A DNA stretch of 32,184 nt from Bacteriovoracaceae bacterium. GTDB taxonomy: Bacteria > Bdellovibrionota > Bacteriovoracia > Bacteriovoracales > Bacteriovoracaceae. This document shows positions 32,082 to 32,184 of the stretch, one piece after another (position 1 is the stretch's first letter; each line of letters starts with the position of its first letter). A program made the translations under genes and the position numbers. The notes beneath the pieces are model-generated. The model was not told the DNA's origin and made no database searches. It was given only the letters and a program-made list of their open reading frames with translations. Location: the NCBI GenBank assembly GCA_018649885.1, contig JABIHA010000083.1:1-32184 (forward strand). The letters are read 5' to 3'.

Positions 32082-32184
32082 AAAGTCATCCACTGTAACG
32101 GCCGAATTATCACCCACCCCGTGGTTAAATTAAATTCCTCTTTTCAATCATTTAGATTCTCTTCTTCTTAATTTTAAAGGAGCA

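Overview
The window reads as a low-to-moderate GC Gram-negative chromosome, most likely a predatory or Bdellovibrio-like bacterium (Bdellovibrionota, Bacteriovorax/Halobacteriovorax type). This is an inference from the queA-tgt and yajC-tatA-secD-secF blocks, a TIGR02147-like regulator, a DUF222-style HNH protein, a GH114-like lipoprotein and many secreted or lipidated orphan proteins. No rRNA or species marker is present to prove it.

Bases 1-10231 are core chromosome. An exported EF-hand repeat protein is followed by two queuosine tRNA-modification genes (queA, tgt) overlapping by 8 bases. A cyclic-nucleotide-gated-type K+ channel runs convergently. Then comes a protein-export operon, yajC-tatA-secD-secF, followed by two unknown membrane-anchored proteins. 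Two perfect hairpins sit directly before secD.

Bases 10232-16016 are gene-poor. They hold a pentanucleotide microsatellite, a duplicated 110-bp block, palindromes, a TTG-started HNH endonuclease, a GH114-like lipoprotein, a 97-bp tandem repeat, a large lipoprotein, an IHF/HU protein with a terminator, a candidate three-way-junction RNA and tRNA-Cys(GCA).

Bases 16017-25182 are accessory. A small XRE repressor-like gene has nested palindromes at its 5' side. It is followed by two translationally coupled paralogous all-helical proteins (HEPN-like by motif), then a TIR-like (ThsB/DUF1863-type) gene paired with a one-helix membrane protein, which looks like an uncharacterised two-gene defence system. 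A minus-strand HTH regulator/small Gly-tailed secreted protein/secreted protein operon lies back to back with a plus-strand run of four protease-fold genes: two exported HExxH gluzincin-like proteins and two CPBP intramembrane proteases.

Bases 25183-32184 begin with two coupled mini-genes that are paralogues of each other. A 603-aa lipoprotein follows, then a compact type IV secretion operon in the canonical order VirB2-B3-B4-B5-B6-(B8 position), with almost every junction a 4-base overlap. The window ends inside this operon. Together with the tRNA-Cys and the XRE gene, this suggests an integrative conjugative element or its remnant, but no integrase or second attachment site is visible.
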